64,000 nt of DNA from Acidobacteriota bacterium (GTDB lineage: Bacteria; Acidobacteriota; Vicinamibacteria; Vicinamibacterales; CAVVIG01), in assembly GCA_003222395.1 (NCBI GenBank), contig QHWB01000031.1:391834-455833 (forward strand), read 5' to 3'. The translations under genes and the position numbers were made by a program. Below, piece after piece: positions 34,775-43,698 of this stretch; the first letter of the stretch is position 1; every line of letters starts with the position of its first letter. The notes beneath the pieces were generated by a model. That model was not told the origin of the DNA and searched no databases. It saw nothing but the letters and a program-made list of their open reading frames with translations.

Positions 34775-36087
34775 TTGTAGAGCGCCGCCGCGGTGTCGTG
34801 AAGGTACGCACGAGCCATTGGGAGCGCCTGCTGTTCGGTAATCTCACGCGCAGCGATCATTTCGGCCAGGGCGGCCGCAAGGGCGGTGCGCGAGGTGTGC
34901 ACGCCCATCCAATACACCTCCTCGACGCCGAGCGCCGCGTTGTAGGGGTATGCGTCCGTGCCGAAGGTCACTTTTGCAGGGAACGTCTCGAGCCAGTGCT
35001 TCAACACGTTCTTGAACTCAGTCGGGTACAGGATCAACTCGGTGGCGGAGGAATCGAGGTAGACGTTCTTCATGAACGCCAGCAGGATTGCTTCGCGGTC
35101 GAACGGATACCCGCCGTGAATCAGCACGAACGTCGTCGTCGCGTACCGCGGGTCGCGCAGCACGTTCTCGAGGTTCAGCACGTTCACGCCGCGCAGATTG
35201 AAGTAGTCGCCGCCGCCGACCGACGTGTGGATGTGCACCGGCAGCCGCAGCCGGCCGGCCTCCGAGACAATGTGTCTGAAGATGAAATCCTGAAACGTCT
35301 TGTATTCGTCGGCCGACGGCACGCCGCCGCGGCGGTACTCGTCATAGATCGCCGCGGCCGCCTCGCGCGAAGGATCGTCGAACGACAACGACCGGAAGTA
35401 CGCGGCCTCGAACTTCACCGCCGCGCCGCCGCGCGCCTGGTTCGCAGCGAGCGAGCGTGAGACGAACGACAGATAGCCGTCGAAGGTCGCCGGCGGCGCG
35501 TCGAGGCCCAGCGCCTGCTCGTACTGACGCCGCAGCTTCGTTTGCAGCGGCATGTAGACCGCTTCGTCCGTGTTCTTCGCGGCGAGCGCCGAGTTGTCGA
35601 ACGGAAACATGTAACAGTCGACGAAGAACACCCACTTGAAGCGTGCCGGATCGAGATAGGGGGCCATCGCGACGCGATTGGCCATCGACGTCTCGATTCC
35701 GAGCCGATCGAGCATTTCGTCGAAGTACTTCGCGCCCGCGTACTGCTTCTTCAGCGCGCTCTTCTTGTCGACCAGCCATTGCCCGTGCGCGCCCTTCATG
35801 TCGGCGAACGGGAACCCGAACAAGGCGCGGGCAGCGGCGCTCGTCTCGGGGTTGTCGTCGCGCATACGCAGAGGCGTTCCGCCCGGCGGCGGCGGCGCGA
35901 TATCGACGTCCGCATCGTCGGGGAGCGCCGGATGCGCGTGGTGATCGAACAGCTTGATCGTCTCGATCTGCGGCAGCAGGCGAGCGTAGATGGCCGCCGC
36001 GGCCGGCGCAACGAGCGGACGCGACTGAGACTCCAGCACCGCAGCCGAACAGAGCGTCAGAAGCGCGGCAACGACTCGATTGCGCAT
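34771..36087 (-). CDS. Secreted amidohydrolase-superfamily protein
   Basis: A 438-residue protein with a signal peptide (1-21). The metal-binding HxH is seen in LFDHHAHPALP near residues 46-56, with later ligands suggested by LPVHIHTSVGG (about 290), FVLIHGGYPF (about 327) and FGTDAYPYN (about 383). These match an amidohydrolase-2 type barrel. The C-terminal helices end in QALPMARAYLHDTAAALYK. It is the first gene of a three-gene operon with the permease and the M64 peptidase. The exact substrate is unknown; hydrolysis of an amide, ester or C-C bond is the usual role. Confidence 0.88.
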   Translation of the reverse strand: MRNRVVAALLTLCSAAVLESQSRPLVAPAAAAIYARLLPQIETIKLFDHHAHPALPDDADVDIAPPPPGGTPLRMRDDNPETSAAARALFGFPFADMKGAHGQWLVDKKSALKKQYAGAKYFDEMLDRLGIETSMANRVAMAPYLDPARFKWVFFVDCYMFPFDNSALAAKNTDEAVYMPLQTKLRRQYEQALGLDAPPATFDGYLSFVSRSLAANQARGGAAVKFEAAYFRSLSFDDPSREAAAAIYDEYRRGGVPSADEYKTFQDFIFRHIVSEAGRLRLPVHIHTSVGGGDYFNLRGVNVLNLENVLRDPRYATTTFVLIHGGYPFDREAILLAFMKNVYLDSSATELILYPTEFKNVLKHWLETFPAKVTFGTDAYPYNAALGVEEVYWMGVHTSRTALAAALAEMIAAREITEQQALPMARAYLHDTAAALYK

Positions 36088-36102
36088 GCTGTCGCCGCGA
36101 TT

Positions 36103-36984
36103 CTACGTGCGGGCACGCTCGGGGCGCCAGCGGTCACCGGCGAAGACGAATCGCGTCTCGACCGGCGCGTCGCGCGGCGGCGGATCCGGATGCAGCGGAT
36201 CGCCGGGTATGACGAGCATGCGCCGTCCCTGTTCTTCGAGGAGCTCCGGCTGGCGGCGCACCACCTCACGGCGCCGCGCCCACGCTAGGGCCGCATCGAC
36301 GGACCGAAACGGCTCCAGTTCGCGCAGCGTCGTCCAGGTTGGCGGCGGCAGCACGATTGCGCCGGACTGCGATTGCCGAATCGCGCCCGACGGCGTCATC
36401 CAGCCGCTGTGCGTCGTTTCCGTTTCGTCGTGCGCCGGCGTTTGCTCGGGGGGAACGCGTGTGACGAAGAACCGCGTATCGAACTGGCGTGTGTCGATCG
36501 GCGGCGTCACCCAGTGTGCGAACAGCATCAGCGAATCCACCGCCAGCCGCAGCGTCTCGCGCTCGACAATGGCACGCAGCGTCGCCGCGCCCTTGTGGAC
36601 ATCCGAACGGTATTGCTTGAAGCGCGCGTGCGCGTCGGCGCCGGCGAGCGAGACGAATTGGCCGTTCGCGCTTCGCGCGAGCAGGACGCCCGCTTCTTCG
36701 AACAACTCGCGCGCCGCGGCCACGTGATACGCGCGTGCTTCATCAGCGGTCACCGAGGCCAGCTGCCGCTGCGCGTGCTCGAGACCGTCGCACCACGTCG
36801 CGTCCGCGTCATGGTCCGACGCATCCACGCGTCCGCCAGGAAACACGTGAGCGCCGCCCATGAACGCCGTCCCTTCGTGGCGGCGCACCATGAATGCTTC
36901 AGGACCGGCGGAGGTATCGCGTAGGACGACGACCGTCGAAGCCGGACGGGGATCGACGGCGAACTGGGTCGGCACGTCGCACAA
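36103..36984 (-). CDS. NUDIX hydrolase
   Basis: A 293-residue protein. The NUDIX box is spread as GGRVDASD, an insert, then AAARELFEEAGVLL (about residues 50-101), with the REL-x-EE core intact. The long insertion between the GG and the REL helix and the C-terminal 170 residues resemble NUDT19/RppH-unrelated coenzyme A-type NUDIX proteins. The start is a TTG at 36984; a GTG at 36975 is equally possible. It is divergent from the PHP gene with fewer than ten bases between them, so promoters must overlap coding sequence. Substrate unknown. Confidence 0.87.
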   Translation of the reverse strand: MCDVPTQFAVDPRPASTVVVLRDTSAGPEAFMVRRHEGTAFMGGAHVFPGGRVDASDHDADATWCDGLEHAQRQLASVTADEARAYHVAAARELFEEAGVLLARSANGQFVSLAGADAHARFKQYRSDVHKGAATLRAIVERETLRLAVDSLMLFAHWVTPPIDTRQFDTRFFVTRVPPEQTPAHDETETTHSGWMTPSGAIRQSQSGAIVLPPPTWTTLRELEPFRSVDAALAWARRREVVRRQPELLEEQGRRMLVIPGDPLHPDPPPRDAPVETRFVFAGDRWRPERART

Positions 36985-36993
36985 TATTAATTG

Positions 36994-38190
36994 ATGGCCC
37001 GAAGCAGCTCAGGCATGGACACGAACGGCGTCATCGCGAGCCTCCTGCGCGATCTCGCGTCGGTGCAGAAGTCCACACAGAGCAAATGGGGATACAAGCG
37101 CGCCGCCGCCGCGATCATCAGCCTCGACGAGCCGATCGAGGCGTTTCTTCAACCCGATGGCACGCTGAAAAAGATTCCACAAATAGGTCCTTCCTCGTCG
37201 CGCGTCATTCTCGAAGTGCTCCGCACCGGATCCTCGCAGACGGTCGAGCGGGCGATTGCCGAGAGCGGACGTACGGGCGATGTCGAGAAGAGCCGCGAGC
37301 TTCGCGGACACTACTTGAGCCGCGCGCAGGTCGTTGCGGCGTTGCGCAATCCAAAGCTGCGCGCCGTCAGACGCGACGAATATCGCGGCGATTTGCAGAT
37401 GCACTCGGTGTGGAGCGACGGAAGCCAAACGCTCGAGGACATCGTCGAAGCGGGCCTGGCGCGCGGCTACGACTACTGCGCCGTCACGGATCACTCGTAC
37501 GGACTGCCGATCGCGCGCGGCGTGTCGATGACGAAATTGTTCGAACAGCACCTGGAGATCGATCGGCTCAACGATCGCTATCGTGGGCGCTTTCGGCTGA
37601 TCAAGGGGATCGAGGCCAACATCCGCGCCGACGGTTCGGTCGACATGCACGAGGCCGAACTGCGTCAGCTCGAGCTCGTCGTCGCGGCGCCGCACTCGGC
37701 GCTCCGGTCGACAGCGGATCAGACCGCCCGCATGATCGCTGCGGTCCGGACGTCGGGCGTTCACATCCTGGGACATCCGCGAGGAAGAATGTACGGATCG
37801 CGTCCGGGTGTCTCTGCCGACTGGGACAAAGTGTTCGAGGCGGCGAAGCAGTCCGGCGTCGCGATCGAGATCGACGGCGACCCGGCGCGGCAGGACGTCG
37901 ATTACGACCTCGCAAAGCGCGCCGTGCGCGCCGGATGTTTCATCGCGCTCGACAGCGACGCCCATTCCACCGGCGAGCTGCGGTATTCAGAAACTGCGAT
38001 TGCGCACGCGCGCCTCGCGGGCGTGCCGGCGGAATCGGTCGTCAACACGTGGCCGATCGATCGATTAATGCAGTGGCTCTCGAACCGCTCGCGTGGCGTC
38101 CGACTTAAGCCGGATTCTTTGGATGCGGACTCGCGAGTTCCGGGTTCATCGGTCCGGCAAAAGCCGGACACCACAGGGAACGTCCGGTGA
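36994..38190 (+). CDS. PHP-domain phosphoesterase with PolX-like N-terminal helix-hairpin region
   Basis: A 398-residue protein (ATG at 36994; ATG at 37015 possible). Residues 10-100 resemble the helix-hairpin-helix part of PolX proteins (KKIPQIGPSSSRVILEVL). Residues 130-370 are a PHP domain with its metal ligands: DLQMHSVWSDG (about 132), AVTDHSYGL (about 164), IKGIEANI (about 207), APHSALRS (about 231), HILGHPRG (about 256) and DSDAHST (about 323). There is no polymerase domain, so this is the PHP part alone. The C-terminal 35 residues are read through a REP-like element (see 38152-38169) and may not be functional. It is convergent with, and overlaps by 86 bases, the methyltransferase gene. 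Confidence 0.88.
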   Translation: MARSSSGMDTNGVIASLLRDLASVQKSTQSKWGYKRAAAAIISLDEPIEAFLQPDGTLKKIPQIGPSSSRVILEVLRTGSSQTVERAIAESGRTGDVEKSRELRGHYLSRAQVVAALRNPKLRAVRRDEYRGDLQMHSVWSDGSQTLEDIVEAGLARGYDYCAVTDHSYGLPIARGVSMTKLFEQHLEIDRLNDRYRGRFRLIKGIEANIRADGSVDMHEAELRQLELVVAAPHSALRSTADQTARMIAAVRTSGVHILGHPRGRMYGSRPGVSADWDKVFEAAKQSGVAIEIDGDPARQDVDYDLAKRAVRAGCFIALDSDAHSTGELRYSETAIAHARLAGVPAESVVNTWPIDRLMQWLSNRSRGVRLKPDSLDADSRVPGSSVRQKPDTTGNVR

Positions 38191-38869
38191 TCTCTCGATG
38201 ATCGAGGCCAGCCGCGCGATCGAGCCTCGCGACGATTGCCGGCAACTCCGTGCGGAATCGCCACTCGTCGGCGCGTCCGCCGGCGGATTCGACCTCGCGC
38301 CGCCATCGATTCCACCAGCTCGCCGCGCTTCCGGCCACCGGTTCGACGATCAGGAGCGTGTCGCCACGTTTTACGCGCGCGATCAACTGCCCGAGCAGCA
38401 CCTCGCGTGCGCTCTCTGAAACCTCATTCAGCGTGAACGCCGCCAGTACTGCCACCGGTTCGTTCGGAAGCCGCACCGACGCGATGTTGCCTTGTCGCAT
38501 CCGCGCGGCAAGACCGAAGGCCCGATAGGTCGTTGCCGCTTCGCCGAGCGCCCACCGATTGCGATCGAGGCCCACGACGGATGGCCGCGCCGCACATGCC
38601 GATCCCCATGCTGCGCCGGAGGCGCCGGTGCCGCATCCCAAATCGACGAGCGTCCGAAACGTGCCGGTCGCTCCAGGAATGGATCTGACAATGTGGTTGA
38701 CGAGTAAGTAATGGAGCGGCCCGTAGAACAGAGCGAAGGCCGCGCGTTTGCCCCGGCCCGACAAGGCAGCCCCTTCACCCAGATGCCGGCGGCGCCTGAT
38801 ATACGTCGCCGACAGGGCACGCAGAGCGCGCGAGACCTCGGAGAACGTGAGCTCCTCGAGATGCCGCAC
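38105..38869 (-). CDS. SAM-dependent methyltransferase
   Basis: A 254-residue class I methyltransferase. Motif I is LVDLGCGTGASG near residues 73-84, then VVGLDRNRWAL (about 98) and VAVLAAFTLNEVSE (about 139), in the style of Rsm22-like or small-molecule methyltransferases. The start is a GTG at 38869, the first possible start after an in-frame TAA. The last 17 residues (PMNPELASPHPKNPA) are encoded in the shared repeat overlap with the PHP gene. Target unknown. Confidence 0.85.
   Translation of the reverse strand: MRHLEELTFSEVSRALRALSATYIRRRRHLGEGAALSGRGKRAAFALFYGPLHYLLVNHIVRSIPGATGTFRTLVDLGCGTGASGAAWGSACAARPSVVGLDRNRWALGEAATTYRAFGLAARMRQGNIASVRLPNEPVAVLAAFTLNEVSESAREVLLGQLIARVKRGDTLLIVEPVAGSAASWWNRWRREVESAGGRADEWRFRTELPAIVARLDRAAGLDHREITGRSLWCPAFAGPMNPELASPHPKNPA
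38152..38169. repeat. REP-like hairpin in the overlap of two convergent genes
   Basis: GTCCGGC, AAAA, GCCGGAC: a perfect seven-base-pair stem. A related half-copy (GACTTAAGCCGGAT) lies 50 bases to the left. The element sits inside both open frames and probably extended their C-termini. Confidence 0.5.
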
Positions 38870-39018
38870 CTCGAGCGAATCGACCCAGCTGGCGAATAAG
38901 CGATCCGTGGCGCGATCTTATCCGGTGGGAAGCGCGCGGCTGATGAGCTTTACGCCCAGACTCAACGCTCATCGGTATCGGGATTGCTTCGACAGTCCAA
39001 GCCCGAAGGAGGGTGACG

Positions 39019-39405
39019 ATGTCTATCGCTCGCAAGTCGCTCGTTTTCACATTCGTCATCATGACGGCGGTGCCTGCAGCCGCGCAGCACATCGTCCCGC
39101 CTCAGCAACTCGCCGCGACGATCACCGAACAGATGACGCGGCAGGATGCCGATCGCGCAGCCGTCCGCGAGGCGCTCACGCGACCTGAAGTACGCGCCGT
39201 CGCCTCGTCCATGAAGATCGATATGGACAAAGTGTTGACGACCGTCGACACGCTGTCGGACGTGGAGCTCGCACAGGCAGCAGACGCGGCGCGAAAGGTC
39301 AACCAGCAACTCGTCGGCGGCGCCTCGACCGTGGTCATTTCGACGACGACGATCATCATCATCCTGCTGCTGCTGATCCTGCTCATCGTGATCATCAAGG
39401 CGTAG
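39019..39405 (+). CDS. PA2779-like (DUF6627) small membrane protein
   Basis: A 128-residue protein with a signal-like N-terminus (1-22) and a very hydrophobic C-terminal helix (IIIILLLLILLIVIIKA). The middle reads REALTRPEVRAVASSMKID and LSDVELAQAADAARKV, like the PA2779 family. In Pseudomonas and many others, PA2779 is coded beside PA2778, a C39-type cysteine peptidase; the same pairing occurs here, the next ATG following the TAG without a gap. GGAGG precedes the ATG. The short name follows family resemblance only. Confidence 0.75.
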   Translation: MSIARKSLVFTFVIMTAVPAAAQHIVPPQQLAATITEQMTRQDADRAAVREALTRPEVRAVASSMKIDMDKVLTTVDTLSDVELAQAADAARKVNQQLVGGASTVVISTTTIIIILLLLILLIVIIKA

Positions 39406-41403
39406 ATGCTGGCGTCCATCGCTGTCGCGCTCGCGCTTGCCTCGCCGCTGATGCTCGACGTCCCGTATCTGCCGCAAAGCGATGCGCTCTGCGGCGGTGC
39501 GGCCGCGGCAATGGTTTTCCGCTATTGGGGCGACACGCACGCGAGCGTGCAGGAGTTCGCCGCGCTCGTCGATCGGCGCGGCGGAGGAATTGCCGACGAC
39601 GTCCTCGCCAGCGATATCCGGCAGCGCGGCTGGAATGCCGAGCGGTTCGAAGGGTCGATCGCGTTGCTGCGCGATCGACTCGAGCGGCGTGAACCGGTCG
39701 TCGTGCTGCTCGCGGATCGCGGCACGCGCTATCACTACGTTGTCGTCGTCGGTCTCACCGACGATGGTGTCATCGTCCATGATCCGTCTTGGGGACCGTC
39801 GCGGACGATCCGCGAGGCGGAGTTCGTGCGGCTCTGGGAGCCGTCACGTTTCTGGGCGCTCCTCGTTCGTCCCGGCGACGACGCCATTGTGACGTCCGGC
39901 CCTTCGGCGCAGCTCGCGGCCGCCCTGAGCTCGTCTTCAATCCCACAACGCAATGCATGCGACGCGCTTCTCAATCGCGCGATTGCCGACATCGCAGCCC
40001 GCGGACTCTCGGCCGCTGACACCAGCCTTGCCACCGTCCGCGAGCAATGTCCTGAATCGCCGGCGCCGCTCCGCGAGCTCGCCGGCGTTCGGTTCGCCGA
40101 ACGGCGCTGGAGCGAAGCGGAGTCGTTCGCGCTGCAGGCGCTCGCGCGGGATCCGCGCGACGCGTACGCGCTCGACGTGCTCGGGTCTGCGCGGTTCATG
40201 CGCGACGACCCTGTCGGCGCGCTGCAGGCGTGGAATCAGATTGGCAAGCCGCGTCTCGATCGCGTCCGCATCGAGGGGCTGCGCCACGCGCGATACCAGG
40301 CGATTGTCGAAGCGCTGAATCTCCTGCCCGGCTCGATGCTCACCCCCGACGCCTTTGCACGCGCGCGGCGCCGTCTCGACGAGCTGCCGGATCGATCCAC
40401 CGCCCGCCTCGGGCTCCGCCCCGACGCCGACGGCTTCGCCGTTGTCGACGTCGTCATCGTCGAGCGCGCGTCGGTGCCGCGGCGCGCGGGAGATTTCGCA
40501 GCAATCTCCGCCGGCGCCGCCATCGATCGGGAGGTGACATTATCGGTTCCCGGCTTCACTGGCGAAGGCGAGATATGGAAAGCCAGCTGGCGCTTCTGGT
40601 CCAATCGCCCGCGCGTCGCCGTCGGCTTCGTCGCGCCGCGGCTTTCGCGATTGCCCGGCATCTGGAGTGTCGACGCGAGTTGGGATGTACAGACGTTCGC
40701 GGTGGCCGATTCGACGTCGCTGCTGCGCGAGTCGCGCACCCACGGCGGCGTGGCGGTGACCGATTGGATGACCGCCATGCTGCGCTACACGCTGCGAGGC
40801 GGTCTGGATCGATGGAACGGCGGACGGCGCGCCGCGTCGGTCGGCGGGACGCTCGAACGCCGGTTGTTTCGCGATCGCGTGTCCGTCGTGCTCGACGCAG
40901 AGCGGTGGGTATCCATTGGAGACGCGCCGGATTTCGGAACGACCGGCGTGCGCGCCGCGTGGACGTCGCCGCTCGCGACAGGCGGCTGGGCGTACACGGC
41001 GGTGGGCGGACTGCAGCGCGTCAGCGAAGGCTCACCGGCGGGGCTGTGGTCCGGCGCCGGCGACGGTCACGCGCGATCCGAACTGCTGCGCGCGCACCCC
41101 CTGCTCGATGACGGCGTAATCAATGTGACGGGTTCTACGGTGTTCGGCCGCCGGTTGATGTTCGCCAACGCCGAAGCGCAGCGCTGGCTGCAAGGTCCGC
41201 TGCCGGCGCGATTCGGCGTCGCCGTGTTCGCCGACATCGCGAACGCCTCTCGTTCGCTCGATGCGATCGGGACGCCTCTCCAAGTCGACGTCGGCGCCGG
41301 ACTCCGTCTCAAGATTCCTGCAGTCAATCGCGTTCTGCGGGTCGACTTCGCGCACGGCTTACGAGATGGCGCGAATGCCGTGACCGCAGGCTGGGTGTTC
41401 TGA
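39406..41403 (+). CDS. C39-like cysteine peptidase / TPR / outer-membrane-barrel-like fusion
   Basis: A 665-residue protein. Residues 1-14 act as a signal peptide. Residues 18-150 are a C39-like cysteine peptidase: YLPQSDALCGGAAAAMVFRY holds Cys29, YHYVVVVGL holds His110, and VHDPSWG holds Asp126, so the triad is complete. Residues 170-270 are TPR-like helices. Residues about 330-665 are beta-rich with alternating strands and end in WVF, as in outer membrane barrels. PA2778-family proteins have only the peptidase and TPR parts, so the barrel-like extension is unusual. It pairs with the PA2779-like gene just upstream. Confidence 0.85.
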   Translation: MLASIAVALALASPLMLDVPYLPQSDALCGGAAAAMVFRYWGDTHASVQEFAALVDRRGGGIADDVLASDIRQRGWNAERFEGSIALLRDRLERREPVVVLLADRGTRYHYVVVVGLTDDGVIVHDPSWGPSRTIREAEFVRLWEPSRFWALLVRPGDDAIVTSGPSAQLAAALSSSSIPQRNACDALLNRAIADIAARGLSAADTSLATVREQCPESPAPLRELAGVRFAERRWSEAESFALQALARDPRDAYALDVLGSARFMRDDPVGALQAWNQIGKPRLDRVRIEGLRHARYQAIVEALNLLPGSMLTPDAFARARRRLDELPDRSTARLGLRPDADGFAVVDVVIVERASVPRRAGDFAAISAGAAIDREVTLSVPGFTGEGEIWKASWRFWSNRPRVAVGFVAPRLSRLPGIWSVDASWDVQTFAVADSTSLLRESRTHGGVAVTDWMTAMLRYTLRGGLDRWNGGRRAASVGGTLERRLFRDRVSVVLDAERWVSIGDAPDFGTTGVRAAWTSPLATGGWAYTAVGGLQRVSEGSPAGLWSGAGDGHARSELLRAHPLLDDGVINVTGSTVFGRRLMFANAEAQRWLQGPLPARFGVAVFADIANASRSLDAIGTPLQVDVGAGLRLKIPAVNRVLRVDFAHGLRDGANAVTAGWVF

Positions 41404-41507
41404 CGCTCTAGCACGTTTCATGCTGATCGGTACAGCGAACAGCCGTTCGTTCGCAATGCGGCCGGGCGAATATGGAATCCGTCTGCCCCGAGGCAGATGT
41501 TTGTCAG

Positions 41508-42548
41508 ATGAGCACACGACCTTCGCGAATTCGATCGACTGCTTCGTTCGTCATCGCCGTGACCGCGTTCACGCTGATCGCGTCACGCGTCGGAGGTCAT
41601 AGCAGAACGACGCAGGTCACGTGGACCGTCGACGTCGCGCCGATCTTCGCTTCGCGCTGCGCAACCTGCCATACGAAAAACGGCTTCGCCCCGATGCCGC
41701 TGCAGACGTTCGAGGAGGTACGCTCATGGACGAAGGGAATCCGCGAAGAAGTGCTCGCCGGTCGAATGCCGCCGTGGCCCGGCGATCGCGGGTTCGGCGA
41801 TTTCAGCAACGATGCCAGCCTGAGCGCGACGGAAACGGAGCTGATCGTCGCCTGGGCCGATGGCGGCGCCCCGCTCGGGCCGCCAATCGCGTCGCGCCGC
41901 AACCAACCGGCGCCGCTGGCGGACGAACGGGTGCTGCGCCTTCATCTGCCGGCGATCGAGGTGAGTGGCGGATCGACTGAGCGCTTCGAGCTGTCGCCGG
42001 CGATCGACGACGATCGGTGGATTACCGCGTGGACGTTCGAACCAGATGCGCGCGCGCTCGTGGAGGAAGCGACGGTGCTCGTCGCACCCGATGCGCCGCT
42101 GGGATCGTGGACACCTCTCGAAACGACAATCGCGTTTCCCGGTGGCGTCGCTCAGAGGCTCGTGCCACGCTCGCACGTCACGGTAGACGTTCGGTACAGA
42201 AAATCCGCCGTGCCGCAAACCGACGCGAGTGCGCTGATTCTTTATCTCGGTCCGCGGCCTGCGCGCGAGCTGCGCCACCGTTCGGTCGCGTGCGGCACCG
42301 TCGAATTCGATCGGCCCGTCGATGTCCTCGCCGTTCAGCCGCGCGCGGCCGGAGGCGAATCGATCGAGGTCGTGGCGCGCAACCGCGACGGCGAAGTCGA
42401 GCCGCTGTCCGTCGTGTCGCGATACGAGCCCGAATATCCGGTCACATTTCGACTGCGCCGCGCGGCGCACCTGCCGGCCGGCGGGCGCGTCGACGTCTCG
42501 TCGTCCTCCCGCGAGTGTTCCGCGAATCTCGACTACGTCGAGCGTTAA
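41508..42548 (+). CDS. Secreted monohaem cytochrome c-like protein
   Basis: A 346-residue protein from the ATG at 41508; an ATG at 41472 in frame lacks a signal. The signal anchor covers residues 10-30. A single haem motif, CATCH, is near residue 52, followed by AGRMPPWPGDRGFGDFSND and LSATETELIVAWADGGAP. This run is typical of the cytochrome domain fused to copper monooxygenases in Acidobacteriota. The C-terminal 200 residues are beta-rich but lack the copper His motifs I would expect, so monooxygenase activity is not supported. It is convergent with the metal-binding protein gene, the two stops overlapping. Confidence 0.8.
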   Translation: MSTRPSRIRSTASFVIAVTAFTLIASRVGGHSRTTQVTWTVDVAPIFASRCATCHTKNGFAPMPLQTFEEVRSWTKGIREEVLAGRMPPWPGDRGFGDFSNDASLSATETELIVAWADGGAPLGPPIASRRNQPAPLADERVLRLHLPAIEVSGGSTERFELSPAIDDDRWITAWTFEPDARALVEEATVLVAPDAPLGSWTPLETTIAFPGGVAQRLVPRSHVTVDVRYRKSAVPQTDASALILYLGPRPARELRHRSVACGTVEFDRPVDVLAVQPRAAGGESIEVVARNRDGEVEPLSVVSRYEPEYPVTFRLRRAAHLPAGGRVDVSSSSRECSANLDYVER

Positions 42549-43459
42549 TCCGCGACCGGGACCGTAAACCTCACCGTCGTGACGCGGCCCGCGCGTTGAA
42601 ACTGCGCCCATAACCGATACATCCCCGGACGCGGAAACAGAATTTGAAAGACCACGTTCGGACCGGACGGTGACGAGACAGCGTCGACGGGGTGGCTGTG
42701 GAAGGCGACCGACAAGTCGGCGCTCGTGGCGAGCACATGTCCTATGGCGCCAAGATACGGTTCGAGATCGGCGATTGGCGCGCCGGTCGTTCGATCGCGC
42801 AGCTCGAATGTCAGCAGTTGCTCGCGTCCGGCGTGGACGTCCGGAGGGGCGAGATGCACAGTCATGTCGCGCCCGATCTTGTCGGCGACGTCCGCGACGG
42901 GCGCCGGCGGCTGCGTGAATGATCCTCGGTAATGCGCGGTCGCGAACGCTCGCTGGACGAACTGCGGCGAGCCACCCGACGGCAGGAAATCCGCAATCAG
43001 CTGATAAGCGCCGGGTCGGGGTACGATGACTTCGGCGTCGAGCGATCCGTCCGGATGCAGCGACGGGTGGACGTGCGCGAAGAACTCGAGATCGCGGCTG
43101 ACGATGAACAGATGGAACACGCGCTCATGAACCATCTCGAACCGCTTCACGATGGCCTCGGACGTGGGATCGCGAACGATGAAACGCGCGCGTCCCTTCT
43201 CGCCTGGGCGCAGCGCCCGCGGCGTCAAGTCGACGTCGAGGTGGTATGGGTGATAGTCGGCGGTTGCGGGCACCAACGCCATCCTGCATTTGCCGCAGAC
43301 GTCGCCCGCTTTCCCGCGCACGTCGGGATGCATCGGGCACATGTACTGGGCGCTCTGGGCGGCGGCACGATCGCCGGCCTGGGCGCCGACAGCGTCAATG
43401 AAGGCAGCGAGGCAAAGAAGAGAAATCGCGCCGACGCCGAGGGTAAAGACGCGGCCCAC
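42545..43459 (-). CDS. Secreted protein with heavy-metal-binding domain
   Basis: A 304-residue protein with a signal peptide (1-26). The heavy-metal-binding motif YMCPMHPDVRG and CGKCRMALVP (residues 39-64) is the short Cys/His domain found in copper and zinc export systems. The rest is beta-rich and has many His (FHLFIVSRDLEFFAHVHP, AFHSHPVDA), which could bind metal. The start is a GTG at 43459. No efflux pump is adjacent. A periplasmic metal-binding role is inferred. Confidence 0.82.
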   Translation of the reverse strand: MGRVFTLGVGAISLLCLAAFIDAVGAQAGDRAAAQSAQYMCPMHPDVRGKAGDVCGKCRMALVPATADYHPYHLDVDLTPRALRPGEKGRARFIVRDPTSEAIVKRFEMVHERVFHLFIVSRDLEFFAHVHPSLHPDGSLDAEVIVPRPGAYQLIADFLPSGGSPQFVQRAFATAHYRGSFTQPPAPVADVADKIGRDMTVHLAPPDVHAGREQLLTFELRDRTTGAPIADLEPYLGAIGHVLATSADLSVAFHSHPVDAVSSPSGPNVVFQILFPRPGMYRLWAQFQRAGRVTTVRFTVPVAD

Positions 43460-43537
43460 CGATCCATCTTAACGGCGGATCTCGCTTGGCTTGCCATTCG
43501 AAGCTGAGGTCCACCTTCGCGTGGCTTGCCAACCGCA

Positions 43538-43565
43538 GCTCACGCTCTCGCTAGGAAGCGTGAGC
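43538..43565. terminator. Hairpin downstream of tRNA-Ser
   Basis: GCTCACGC, 12 bases, GCGTGAGC: a perfect eight-base-pair stem about 25 bases beyond the 3' end of the minus-strand tRNA. There is no clear T-run, so termination here is only suggested by position. Confidence 0.4.
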
Positions 43566-43590
43566 GAAGCTTGGCGAGCAACGCGACGCT

Positions 43591-43680
43591 TGGCGGAGGG
43601 AGAGGGATTCGAACCCCCGGTACCCTTCCGGGTACAGTGGTTTTCAAGACCACCGCCATCGACCGCTCGGCCATCCCTCC
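43591..43680 (-). tRNA. tRNA-Ser (anticodon UGA)
   Basis: A 90-base class II tRNA. The acceptor GGAGGGA pairs TCCCTCC, the anticodon loop CTTGAAA gives UGA (reading UCN, mainly UCA), a long variable arm (CCCGGAAGGGTACC region) is present, and CCA is encoded. It sits 18 bases after the seryl-tRNA synthetase gene on the same strand. Confidence 0.94.
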
Positions 43681-43698
43681 GCTCTTTGTGACAGGTTT

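Noticed and set aside
41508..42548. Copper monooxygenase activity for the cytochrome-like protein
   Set aside because: Only the N-terminal cytochrome part resembles such fusions; the copper-binding histidine pairs were not found.
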